From: Shimia gijangensis
GTDB lineage: Bacteria; Pseudomonadota; Alphaproteobacteria; Rhodobacterales; Rhodobacteraceae
DNA: 64,000 bases
Assembly (NCBI RefSeq): GCF_900142085.1
Contig: NZ_FQZQ01000013.1
Location: 59,220-123,219, forward strand
Reading direction: 5' to 3'
Shown: one piece after another, positions 15,401-23,080 of the stretch
How positions within the stretch are numbered: the first letter of the stretch is position 1
How the letters are laid out: the number at the start of each line of letters is the position of its first letter
Notes under the pieces: generated by a model
Seen by the model: the letters and a program-made list of their open reading frames with translations, nothing else
Databases searched by the model: none
Told to the model about the DNA's origin: nothing
Made by a program: the position numbers and the translations under genes

Positions 15401-15947
15401 GTGATCGTTCTTCCCGTCATTCACCGACCCTGGGGTCGAATTCTTATTACATTTCAATGGCCTAAAAGGCCTTCTCAGAACAAAAAATCGGCGCGCAACT
15501 CGAATCGCCGCACGCCACTTTTGGAACTAGAATGTCCACTACCCCTGAAAACGTTTGGTTTCAAGTGCCTGTGGCAACTTTCTGCCCCATCATAAACCCG
15601 CCCGAGACATGGTGCCGTTACCCACTTTTCGACCAGATGGCCATTACCGTGGTAGCGCGCCCAATGACAGGTGAAATGGTCAAATTGACCGTTTTGTACA
15701 ATTTCCGGGAGCCATTTCTCCGTTTTGTACAAAACTTTCCCGGGCTTTTTGAGCGAGTTTGACAGAGTGGTGGGGTGTTAGAGTGCCCTTCAAGGAAAAC
15801 CTGGGCCACCACGCGAACCGAATGATTGATGGCGAATGAGTTCGCTTAAGCAAAGGTTCAAAAAAAGACCTGCTGAATGCTTGTCATCGCTGTTAGGTTA
15901 AAACGTTGAAACAACGTGCATGGCCGGCCACTCACCTAAACTGCCGG
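15401..15947. other. Long intergenic stretch upstream of nusG
   Basis: This 547-bp stretch contains no gene I can support. Short open frames on both strands (for example plus 15532-15762 and minus 15475-15732) have no recognisable motif or convincing ribosome-binding site. It must contain the nusG promoter, and it holds the paired TGTACA palindromes at 15689-15735. Confidence 0.5.
15689..15735. promoter_or_regulatory. Paired TGTACA palindromes, candidate operators
   Basis: A 13-bp direct repeat CCGTTTTGTACAA occurs at 15689-15701 and 15720-15732. The second copy belongs to a perfect 14-bp palindrome GTTTTGTACAAAAC (15722-15735); the first is a near-palindrome. The centres are 31 bp apart, about three helical turns, as expected for two dimers on one face of the DNA. 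The protein that binds is unknown. Position suggests control of nusG-rplKA. Confidence 0.4.
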
Positions 15948-16838
15948 TCAGGGGAGCGCCGTTAGATAATGTGCGATTGCCATGCGATCTTCGGGCGATA
16001 AATGTTCCATCCCTGCAATCACTTTTGCCATCTGACCTCCGGCGCTATCATATTCTGGCGTAAACCCAGTTTCCAAGTAATAGGCAATGTCGCCCGTACT
16101 CCACGTCAATTTGTCTGGGGAGATTGAGGGGATTGATCCTTTGCCAGACGGGTTGGGCGCACCTTGCATCCACCGCGTCCGATCAAGTCCGCCGACAATA
16201 TTTCGTGGAGTGTGGCATTCAGCACAGTGCCCAAGGGCCTCAACCAGATATCGCCCTCTGTCAACTTCTGGTGTTTCCACGGTATCCAAGTGCCAATCTG
16301 AAGACATATTGAGGCGCTTCCAGAGACCCAGTCCTCGTCGGATTGTGAAGGGAAAGGCCAATTCATGCGGTAGGCTATCCGTGTCAGAGGCAGGCAGCCC
16401 ATCCAAGAAAGCCTTAAGGTCCACGACATCCTGAAGCTTCATCCGCACATAGGTTGTGTAGGGCAAGGACGGGTAAAGATGTTGCCCTTTTGGCGACACC
16501 CCCGCGATGAGCGCGTTTGCCAAATCTTGCGTTGTCCAACCTGCGATCCCTTTTGGCCCAGGAGAGATATTTGGAGACAGAAAGGTCCCGAACGGGCTTT
16601 CGATCCGGTAACCACCAGAGAGAATAAGATACGCGTCGCCGGTTGACCCGGGAGCGGCATGACATGACGCGCAGCCTCCCGCCCAAAAGACTGCTTCACC
16701 TTTTTCTGCATTACCAGTGAGACCTGCCATTGCATCAATAGGTAGCGAAATGGGGCGGCTGAGGAACCACAGTGCCGCAGCCACCACAAGGCATATCAAA
16801 CCAAACAATCGCAATACCGGTCTCATTGGTTTCATCAC
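15948..16838 (-). CDS. Di-haem c-type cytochrome
   Basis: A protein of 296 residues with an N-terminal membrane anchor/signal (about residues 8-27) and two haem c attachment motifs, CASCH at 56-60 and CAECH at 205-209. The spacing and the motif LSGGYRIESPFGTFLSPNIS resemble the cytochrome subunits of membrane alcohol/aldehyde dehydrogenases and related periplasmic electron carriers. The enzyme partner is not in the window. It lies 49 bp downstream of the cytochrome c' gene and is probably co-transcribed with it. Confidence 0.85.
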   Translation of the reverse strand: MMKPMRPVLRLFGLICLVVAAALWFLSRPISLPIDAMAGLTGNAEKGEAVFWAGGCASCHAAPGSTGDAYLILSGGYRIESPFGTFLSPNISPGPKGIAGWTTQDLANALIAGVSPKGQHLYPSLPYTTYVRMKLQDVVDLKAFLDGLPASDTDSLPHELAFPFTIRRGLGLWKRLNMSSDWHLDTVETPEVDRGRYLVEALGHCAECHTPRNIVGGLDRTRWMQGAPNPSGKGSIPSISPDKLTWSTGDIAYYLETGFTPEYDSAGGQMAKVIAGMEHLSPEDRMAIAHYLTALP

Positions 16839-16887
16839 CTGTTGGGGTCAAGATCCTCCTGACCCTCCCTTTATGTCAAAGTCGGCT

Positions 16888-17373
16888 TTACTGTTTTTCG
16901 CGATAAGTCTCGTGACATCCGCCGCAAGATTTCCCCAGATCACCGATTGCACCGCGTAAAGAGTCCAACCCACCACCGGCAGCCTGCTCCATATTAGTCG
17001 CGGCCGCTGCGAAGGCCATGGCTTTTTCACCAACCTTGCTATCCGCCATCCAAATTGCCGGTAAAGCTTCTGTTGTGTCTGCTCCAAGGGCTACATTGTC
17101 CGAACCTTTCGGCCAAAAGCGTGATTGGTCAAGCTTTGACAAGGCCGCCAGATTGGCTGCGGCTGCAGAAGCGGCGTCCGCATTATATTCGATATCCCCC
17201 TTCGCCATTCCACCCAACAATCCGATATTGAAGGCATATAGAGTCATTTGTGATTGCCGGGCTTTGACCGCAGCGTTCAGGGCCTTGGTATCGTGATTGG
17301 CATCACTAATCGCAGATGTCCCGACGACGCCTGCAACAATCAGCCCAACGGTAAGTGCCATTGCTTTCTTCAT
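16888..17373 (-). CDS. Cytochrome c' family protein
   Basis: A protein of 161 residues with a cleavable signal peptide (MKKAMALTVGLIVAGVVGTSA), a four-helix-type body and a single C-terminal haem motif CGGCH followed by ETYREK, the hallmark of cytochrome c'. These periplasmic proteins bind NO or CO or carry electrons. The start with GGGAGAAATTGAG upstream is preferred over a 22-codon extension. It is divergent from the LysR gene with a 96-bp shared upstream region. Confidence 0.88.
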   Translation of the reverse strand: MKKAMALTVGLIVAGVVGTSAISDANHDTKALNAAVKARQSQMTLYAFNIGLLGGMAKGDIEYNADAASAAAANLAALSKLDQSRFWPKGSDNVALGADTTEALPAIWMADSKVGEKAMAFAAAATNMEQAAGGGLDSLRGAIGDLGKSCGGCHETYREKQ

Positions 17374-17469
17374 CTCAATTTCTCCCAAAAATTGCTTTTC
17401 TATTCCTGCAAGTATACATGTGAGAAAAAATGGATACATTCATCAATTTTGCATAAGGCCTCTTAAAAA

Positions 17470-18309
17470 ATGCACAGCCAGAATTGGGACAATTTACGCT
17501 TTGTGCTGGCGGTGGCCGACCAAGGGTCGGTTAGTGCTGCCGCCCGATTGCTTGACGTGAATCACGCCACGGTGTTGCGCCGCGTTGCAGCGTTTGAGGC
17601 GCAAAATGGTGGTCCGGTTTTCGAGAAAACACCGACCGGCTATCGTGTGTTACCCGAGCGTGTGCACGTCATTGAAGCCGCTCGGGACGTTGAGAATGCC
17701 GTTTTTTCTGTAAATCGGCTCATGCAAGGCGCGCAGTCATCAATGCGTGGAAGCGTGCGGATTTCGTCGACAGATTCAATTTGCCAGATACTGCTACCGC
17801 CCATTATCGCAAAGCTGCAAACTGAGTCCCCAGACCTGAAGATCGAACTGCTGAGCAACAACGGCCATCTTGATTTCACGCGCATGCAGGCTGATATTTT
17901 GGTGCGTCCAGCTATGGCGCTCCCGGAAGGTCTGCATGGGGAAGTGGCAACAAACCTGATCTTTGAAGCCTGTAGTACGCCTGACTGTGACCAAAAGTGG
18001 TTGGCTATGAAAGGGCCGCTGGCAAATTCGGCGCCGGCGAAATGGATGTCCGAAAATGTTGACCCGAAAGATATCACAACCGGGTCAGACAGCTTTTTGG
18101 TTCTTCGCAACATGGCCGTTCTGGGCATGGGGATCGCGATACTACCAAAGTTTGTTAATGATGCTGGCTCGGACCTCGTCCTGCGGTCAGAAAAGATGCC
18201 AAGTTTACCCGTCCCGATTTGGGTCGGGTCGCATGCTGACTTACGAGATGTGCCCCGTATTCGCACCGTAAGGCAACGAATTCAGAGTGGACTGGCAAAT
18301 CAGATCTGA
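17470..18309 (+). CDS. LysR-family transcriptional regulator
   Basis: A protein of 279 residues with an N-terminal winged helix-turn-helix (WDNLRFVLAVADQGSVSAAARLLDVNHATVLRRV, in two parts around residues 6-40) and a truncated-looking periplasmic-binding-like effector domain. It is slightly short for the family (about 290-310). It is transcribed away from the two cytochrome genes with 96 bp between, so it most likely controls them and itself. The effector is not evident. Confidence 0.88.
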   Translation: MHSQNWDNLRFVLAVADQGSVSAAARLLDVNHATVLRRVAAFEAQNGGPVFEKTPTGYRVLPERVHVIEAARDVENAVFSVNRLMQGAQSSMRGSVRISSTDSICQILLPPIIAKLQTESPDLKIELLSNNGHLDFTRMQADILVRPAMALPEGLHGEVATNLIFEACSTPDCDQKWLAMKGPLANSAPAKWMSENVDPKDITTGSDSFLVLRNMAVLGMGIAILPKFVNDAGSDLVLRSEKMPSLPVPIWVGSHADLRDVPRIRTVRQRIQSGLANQI

Positions 18310-18511
18310 GAACATTTCTTCCAGATATCAATAACAACTGTTTGCGCGATGTCTGCACAAAGGACCATGCCCTGAGCCTTATCCGGGATCAGCAGGGTGC
18401 ATTGTGCGACTGCAAAGGTGTGCGGTCTGTGATGGTGGCCATCGAAAACGCAGAAAGGCACCGGCGTTTTGCCAGTGACCTTGCGAAACTCAAAACTGTT
18501 CGGAGTGATCT
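18310..18511. other. Gap between LysR gene and secE
   Basis: About 200 bp with no gene. The LysR gene and secE converge here. I see no clear U-tailed terminator for either. Confidence 0.4.
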
Positions 18512-18709
18512 TTAGCCAAAGATCCCGAGAACACCCTGAATGCCCGAGCGGATCAGGATGTCGACGATCGCAAAGAAGACCGCGGTCAGCGCCGCCATAA
18601 TGAACACCATCACAGTGGTCAGCAGCACTTCACGACGAGTCGGCCAGACGATTTTCGAGACTTCTGCGCGGACTTGCTGAATAAACGTAAGCGGATTGGT
18701 TTTGGCCAT
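18512..18709 (-). CDS. secE: Preprotein translocase subunit SecE
   Basis: A protein of 65 residues: MAKTNPLTFIQQVRAEVSKI then the conserved VWPTRREVLLTT and one membrane helix (about residues 33-57). This is the short single-helix SecE form that clamps SecY in the inner membrane. It lies downstream of tRNA-Trp and the two membrane-protein genes on the same strand. Its usual direct neighbour nusG is displaced by about 3.1 kb. Confidence 0.95.
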   Translation of the reverse strand: MAKTNPLTFIQQVRAEVSKIVWPTRREVLLTTVMVFIMAALTAVFFAIVDILIRSGIQGVLGIFG

Positions 18710-18779
18710 GATGCTTCTTCTTTGACTCGATCACGGGCCGACATACGCGCGCTCAGGAACAATTTCAAGGCCCTTTGGC

Positions 18780-19982
18780 TCAGGTGGCACTAACCTGTTC
18801 CTGAGCCGCAATCCTCTCAAGGCGTTCCTTAAGCTGAGTGTCATTATCAGCCGAGCGATCTTCGCCATCCAGTTCGGGTAAATAGAACCCCGCGACCCAG
18901 GCGGGCGGCAAACGATCTGCAAGACCTTCGACCTTGCGCAAAAGTCGGTTTCCACGGCGGATCAGACGGTCAGCTTTCTTGGGGTTACGCTTTTTGAGGC
19001 GTGCAAACCACCATCCGGTCACAGATGCCACACGATCCGGCCCAATGGCGATCGCGACCAGCAGGATCGTCAGGAAAATAACCATAGTCAGCGTCGGGAT
19101 GAACCAGGGTCGCCAAAGCGAGATAAACACCAGCAGAAGCAAAGCAACGTTACGCGGCTTGCTGACAAAATGGCGCACAGCGCGTCCCGGAGCGCCTTCG
19201 ACCACATTAAGCTTGCGCCATTCCGGTTTAGAGCGGGCATGGGGGCGGTTTTTCCAACGCCGCTTGACCTTTAATGGGGGCGGCGGAGCGACGGCAACGG
19301 GGTTCCAGCCTGTTGGCTCGGGAAGGTCTGACCCCGCAACACTTTCCGATTCAATCTGGGCAAGCTTTGCACCAGCAAAACTGTCCAGGTCACTTAGGAC
19401 TTGGGTGATGTTATCGGTGATCTCGTCCTGATCGTCCTGCTCAGGGTGCGCCAGACTTGCGGCCTCTTTGGCCTCTGGCTCGGTCTGCGCTGGGGCTTCG
19501 ACGGCTTCGGTCACCATGTTTGCCACAAGATCCGTCACCGTTTTGACAGCCGGGGCGTCCGTTGGCGTAGATGGTGGGCCAACGTCGAATGGCAAACGAT
19601 CTTCAGCGTCCAAACCCATCGCTTTTGCAAACGAACTTGCAAGCATTGCAAAGTTCGACATCGAATCATCGTCGGATGGAGGCATCTGAGGCTGAGGTTC
19701 AGCCTGTACAGTCGCAGACACAGCAACCTGGCTCAAAATATCCATTTCGGGCTCTGGATCTGGCTTAGCTTGTTCAGGCTCTGGCTTTGGCTCTGTATGC
19801 GCGGGTTTCACAGGTGCGGCGTTCGAACTCTCAACAACGGGGTCACCGTCGGGATCGTCCACCAGAGAGCGGATGACCTCCATCGTATCGCCGGTGAAAG
19901 CCTCGCCTGGCACGACAATTTCTTCACCAAACTGGCGCGCGGGACGGCCATCAGGCCGCAGAAGCCCAGGTACATTTCCCAT
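18780..19982 (-). CDS. Uncharacterised Pro/Glu-rich protein with C-terminal membrane hairpin
   Basis: A protein of 400 residues that I do not recognise. Residues 1-200 are acidic and low in complexity (repeated PEPE/PKPEPEQ stretches). A basic segment follows, then a hydrophobic pair around residues 275-315 ending in AIAIGPDRV, then a basic amphipathic tail. The start is the ATG at 19982, with AAGGG 7 nt upstream. Its membrane hairpin and the following GP motif resemble the gene just upstream (20023-20718), so the two look paralogous. It is 70 bp upstream of secE, probably co-transcribed. Confidence 0.7.
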   Translation of the reverse strand: MGNVPGLLRPDGRPARQFGEEIVVPGEAFTGDTMEVIRSLVDDPDGDPVVESSNAAPVKPAHTEPKPEPEQAKPDPEPEMDILSQVAVSATVQAEPQPQMPPSDDDSMSNFAMLASSFAKAMGLDAEDRLPFDVGPPSTPTDAPAVKTVTDLVANMVTEAVEAPAQTEPEAKEAASLAHPEQDDQDEITDNITQVLSDLDSFAGAKLAQIESESVAGSDLPEPTGWNPVAVAPPPPLKVKRRWKNRPHARSKPEWRKLNVVEGAPGRAVRHFVSKPRNVALLLLVFISLWRPWFIPTLTMVIFLTILLVAIAIGPDRVASVTGWWFARLKKRNPKKADRLIRRGNRLLRKVEGLADRLPPAWVAGFYLPELDGEDRSADNDTQLKERLERIAAQEQVSAT

Positions 19983-20022
19983 TTTCAAACCCTTACATAT
20001 CGGGCCAATCGCACACTGGTGC

Positions 20023-20718
20023 TCAGGCCGCGCCCCCAGTTAGGATCAGCATGACATTGGCAGCGTATACAGATCCGATTCGCGCATTAGATGCACAAAA
20101 GGCATTTTTGCGGTCAAATTCGGAAACAAAGAGGCAAGAATGTGGCGGAAACAAGGCACCCCTATTGAGGAGCCCGCACCCCCCCCCCCCGATCTGAGCC
20201 TTCAGTGTCCTGACCAGCTTTAGTCCAAGAAACAATTCAACCTTCCAGAAACGCAGGGTACGACGCCAAAAGAAATTGGCACCGTCGCGGGCGCTTTCAG
20301 GGCCAACCGCTACGGAAGCGACCATAAATATCACAATGCCCCAGATCATCAGACGTACGAGGCCCAAGGGGTGAAAGGCCCCCACCAAACCCGCAAACAC
20401 CAATGCCGCCAGCCGAGGACGGGGCCATTTGGCATCTGTGTAGGCAAAACGACGAATACGCGCAGTGGTGACTTCTTCTTCAGATGCGCCGGCAAGGTCT
20501 GGTGCATTGCGACGCATCACCAATTCAACCCGAGACAGGGTTTGCTCTTCTGATGGGATATCAGACCGCTCTTCGATCCGCTGCGCGACCTCTTTGTCTA
20601 TGCGCCTGCGTTCATTTGGCAGCTTTTTGGCCGCGATGCGTCGCGGACTTACTTTCACCGGGTCGAATCCAACGCTTCCGGTCAACCTTTCAGTAAATAC
20701 ATTCCAATTTTGTCCCAT
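20023..20718 (-). CDS. Uncharacterised membrane protein with G12 tract near its 3' end
   Basis: About 231 residues beginning MGQNWNVFTERLTGSVGFDP; function unknown. A charged N-terminal half is followed by two hydrophobic segments around residues 105-145 and the motif VAVGPESA. Twelve consecutive G (coding strand) at 20190-20179 encode Gly-Gly-Gly-Gly; beyond it the protein reads as poor-quality sequence. With 10 G the frame would stop after only five more residues (VRAPQ), which looks like a more natural end. A TTG start at 20751 is also possible. The gene lies between tRNA-Trp and its paralogue. Confidence 0.6.
   Translation of the reverse strand: MGQNWNVFTERLTGSVGFDPVKVSPRRIAAKKLPNERRRIDKEVAQRIEERSDIPSEEQTLSRVELVMRRNAPDLAGASEEEVTTARIRRFAYTDAKWPRPRLAALVFAGLVGAFHPLGLVRLMIWGIVIFMVASVAVGPESARDGANFFWRRTLRFWKVELFLGLKLVRTLKAQIGGGGCGLLNRGALFPPHSCLFVSEFDRKNAFCASNARIGSVYAANVMLILTGGAA
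20179..20190. repeat. 12-bp C/G homopolymer inside a coding region
   Basis: Twelve C in a row on the plus strand (G on the coding strand of the gene at 20023-20718). A change of one or two bases switches the C-terminus among three frames with different ends. It may be a slippage site or a sequencing error. Confidence 0.9.
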
Positions 20719-20932
20719 TTCCTCACCACTAACTAAAAACACATATGCCAATAATTCGAATTAGCTCCTGCATTGACCTCGCGCCGCGAAATAAAAGGCG
20801 GATTGAAGCCAAAACAGGCCTGATTACTTGGTTAAGAAAGCATTAAGACGGCTGAATCTGGTTTTGCCACGGCGCAACAAAGGTGACACCACGGCGATGC
20901 CTGGGTCATTTTGCGGCCATCGATCTGGAAAT

Positions 20933-21008
20933 TGGCAGGGGCAGAAGGGTTCGAACCCTCGACCTACGGTTTTGGAGACCGTCGCTCTACCAGCTGAGCT
21001 ATACCCCT
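20933..21008 (-). tRNA. tRNA-Trp (CCA anticodon)
   Basis: A complete cloverleaf on the minus strand: acceptor AGGGGTA paired with TGCCCCT, D-arm with AGCTCAGCTGGTAGAGC, anticodon stem-loop CGGTCTCCAAAACCG with anticodon CCA, T-arm GAGGGTTCGAACCCTT, discriminator G and an encoded CCA. A tRNA-Trp upstream of secE is the common bacterial arrangement. Confidence 0.97.
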
Positions 21009-21020
21009 AAGGCCAGCCGT

Positions 21021-21049
21021 TTCCTAAGCCAGCCTGCGACAGGACTCAA
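21021..21049 (-). promoter_or_regulatory. Possible promoter of tRNA-Trp
   Basis: On the minus strand TTGAGT (complement of 21044-21049), a 17-bp spacer and TAGGAA (complement of 21021-21026) end 12 nt before the tRNA 5' end. The -10 match is weak; position supports it. Confidence 0.4.
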
Positions 21050-21138
21050 GCAGAAAATGACACTGCTTCACGGTGTTTTCCATCGGTTGCTCCACGCCAG
21101 CGAACAGGCTACACAATCCGCCGCATAGGAGAGTGACG

Positions 21139-21822
21139 TTGAGCCTTAGAAAGAAACTCGCTGACAGTCCGCGCGTGCAGTCCTTTGTGGCAGGGCTGAT
21201 TGAACGCTACGTGCGTCGGGCCTACCGCAAATCGACCTGGCTGCGGATTGGTTTTGAGCCGATGGAAGAATCACTCATGGCGGGCGAACCGGTGATTGTG
21301 GTGCTGTGGCATCAACGTCTGATGATGTCCCCATATCTGTTTCCCACCAATCTGGGGCGGATATTCTCCTTGACCTCCGAGGCCCGTGCCGGACGTCTGG
21401 CCGGGTTGTTTCAGACCAAGTTTGGCTTTGAGACCGTGGCCATGTCGACCAACCGCCGCCATGTTGCGATGTCCCGCGAGATTTTGGGAAAGATGCGTGA
21501 AGGCTACTCTATCGGCATCGCCGCAGACGGGCCAAGCGGGCCTGTACGGGTTTGTTCGACGGTTCCGTTGATCTGGGCCCGATCCTCGGGCAAGCGCGTG
21601 TTCGTTGTCACTTTTTCGGCGGACAATGTGCGTGAGTTGGACACATGGGACAAAATGTGGGTACCGCGCGCCCGGTCAAACGGCGTTTTGATGTGTCATG
21701 AATGGACCACGCCGGTGCCCCGTAAGATGACCACAGAACAGGAAGAGACCCTGCGTCTGGATCTTGAAGCCAGCCTGAATGACTTGTCAGCCAAGGCCGA
21801 CGAAATGGTTGGCCGCAGCTAG
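21139..21822 (+). CDS. DUF374-type lysophospholipid acyltransferase, TTG start
   Basis: A protein of 227 residues (MSLRKKLADSPRVQSF). The motif VVLWHQRLMM and the later IAADGPSGPVR fit the DUF374 branch of lysophospholipid acyltransferases, which act on lipid A/lipid precursors at the inner membrane; the exact acceptor is unknown. AGGAG sits 7 nt before a TTG, which also removes an unlikely N-terminal extension in the longer frame. It is divergent from tRNA-Trp and convergent with the methyltransferase gene, whose end is 11 bp away. Confidence 0.82.
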   Translation: MSLRKKLADSPRVQSFVAGLIERYVRRAYRKSTWLRIGFEPMEESLMAGEPVIVVLWHQRLMMSPYLFPTNLGRIFSLTSEARAGRLAGLFQTKFGFETVAMSTNRRHVAMSREILGKMREGYSIGIAADGPSGPVRVCSTVPLIWARSSGKRVFVVTFSADNVRELDTWDKMWVPRARSNGVLMCHEWTTPVPRKMTTEQEETLRLDLEASLNDLSAKADEMVGRS

Positions 21823-21833
21823 GGCTTCGCCAC

Positions 21834-22721
21834 CTATGGGTGGTTTGTAAATTCAAAAGCTTTTCGTTTCTGCGGGTTGGCTTTGATCGCCGCGACAAGC
21901 TCTCGCATGAATTTGTCGACCGGGAACCCTTTTAAGGCCTGTTTGAGATCGCGCAGGGCCTGGATCATGTCTTTGTCTGACATGTCGTCCACCGCAAGGG
22001 TCCTCATCTGATCATGCGTTACTGGTTTCTTACACAAAAACGAGACGGAATGCCTCGGGATATAGGCAACAGGCTCAAAGTGCTCGCTGAGCAATGCCAT
22101 CTGGGCCGCAATCCAAGGCTGTTGCCAATGCAGCAGGTCTTGTTGCACCACCACAGACTGCCCGGGGATCAGATATGGGAAGAACGTGGTACTCATCCGG
22201 TCCATGGTTTCGGCAGTTTTGGACGCGTCCATGATCAGGACTTCGATGTCACCACCATCCCAGGCCATGTCTTCGATCAGCCCCTTGTGAAGAGCAATGT
22301 TTGCCCCCCAGGGTTCCAGCAGGAATTCAACAACCGGCCGCAGATCCTCGCCGCTGTGATTTGGCAAAGGGCGTGGTGTCAGCCCGGATTGCGAAGCGGG
22401 TGGCTGGGACATGTAGGATGTCCAACGTTTTTGAAACTTGGAGAAATCCAGAACTTCGTATTTGTCATAGCCATGCACGATCTGATTTCGCCCAGCCAGC
22501 CGGATGCCTTCGGCCAGACAGGCGGCAGACCCCCCTGCGAAAGATCCAAGATCAACCACCGCGCCCTGCCCTTGCGCCCAGTCACGCATCAGCCAGAGAT
22601 AATAGGACTGTTCTTCTTGGTTGAGCATGGTCGGCACCATCGCGGCCTGCCCCAGCCCTTTGGCGTCGATCTTCAGCCAGCCCTTGCCTGCGAACGACTG
22701 TTTGGAACTTTCTGGTGGCAT
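21834..22721 (-). CDS. Class I SAM-dependent methyltransferase-like protein
   Basis: A protein of 295 residues. The segment AVVDLGSFAGGSAACLAEGI near residues 54-73 is a Rossmann motif I (D-L-G-x-F-x-G), and EVLIMDASK later resembles motif IV/post-II strands. The substrate is unknown; the fold is like macrocin-O-methyltransferase/Methyltransf_24 proteins of surface glycan loci. It is convergent with the acyltransferase and no partner gene is near. Confidence 0.65.
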   Translation of the reverse strand: MPPESSKQSFAGKGWLKIDAKGLGQAAMVPTMLNQEEQSYYLWLMRDWAQGQGAVVDLGSFAGGSAACLAEGIRLAGRNQIVHGYDKYEVLDFSKFQKRWTSYMSQPPASQSGLTPRPLPNHSGEDLRPVVEFLLEPWGANIALHKGLIEDMAWDGGDIEVLIMDASKTAETMDRMSTTFFPYLIPGQSVVVQQDLLHWQQPWIAAQMALLSEHFEPVAYIPRHSVSFLCKKPVTHDQMRTLAVDDMSDKDMIQALRDLKQALKGFPVDKFMRELVAAIKANPQKRKAFEFTNHP

Positions 22722-23080
22722 GATGTCTACTCCGAGATTTCGGGGACTGGTCTACTTCACTTTGCCATGTGATGGCTGAGCTTCTCAAGCACGCAGATTT
22801 CGATTGGGTTGGTCGCGAATGGAAGGTCTGGCTTGAGCCCAAAGTGAAAAATGTTGCGATTGGCACGCACTGGAAGGAAGGGCGGGAAACAGTCCTTGGC
22901 TGCGGCTGCCATCAAGGTCTGAAAAGAGTTTTAGTATGTGCCTAATTGCAGGTTCTGGAAATTTCTTTCAAATTGGGTGTTCCTGATTGGGTGACACCGC
23001 CTCGAGTTTACCAACTAATCCTTTCCCTTTTTAACGAATTTACGTTCTAATTACTTAATAAATGGGACATGAGGGCATTG
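22722..23080. other. Intergenic region before the cyclase gene
   Basis: About 360 bp. It contains one 57-codon open frame with coding-like codon use (22772-22945, listed separately) and then an A/T-rich stretch (22945-23065) that probably holds the cyclase promoter. Confidence 0.4.
22772..22945 (+). CDS. Possible small or remnant ORF
   Basis: A 57-residue frame beginning MAELLKHADFDWVGREWKV and including LGCGCHQGLKRVL near its end. Third positions look coding-like, but there is no clear ribosome-binding site and I do not recognise the protein. It may be a fragment of a decayed gene. Confidence 0.25.
   Translation: MAELLKHADFDWVGREWKVWLEPKVKNVAIGTHWKEGRETVLGCGCHQGLKRVLVCA

Noticed and set aside
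15475..15812. Short open frames in the nusG upstream region
   Set aside because: Neither strand has motifs, good ribosome-binding sites or a plausible family; low-support frames in non-coding DNA.
20933..21050. tRNA-Trp as an integration site
   Set aside because: No integrase gene, direct repeat or island boundary is seen near this tRNA.
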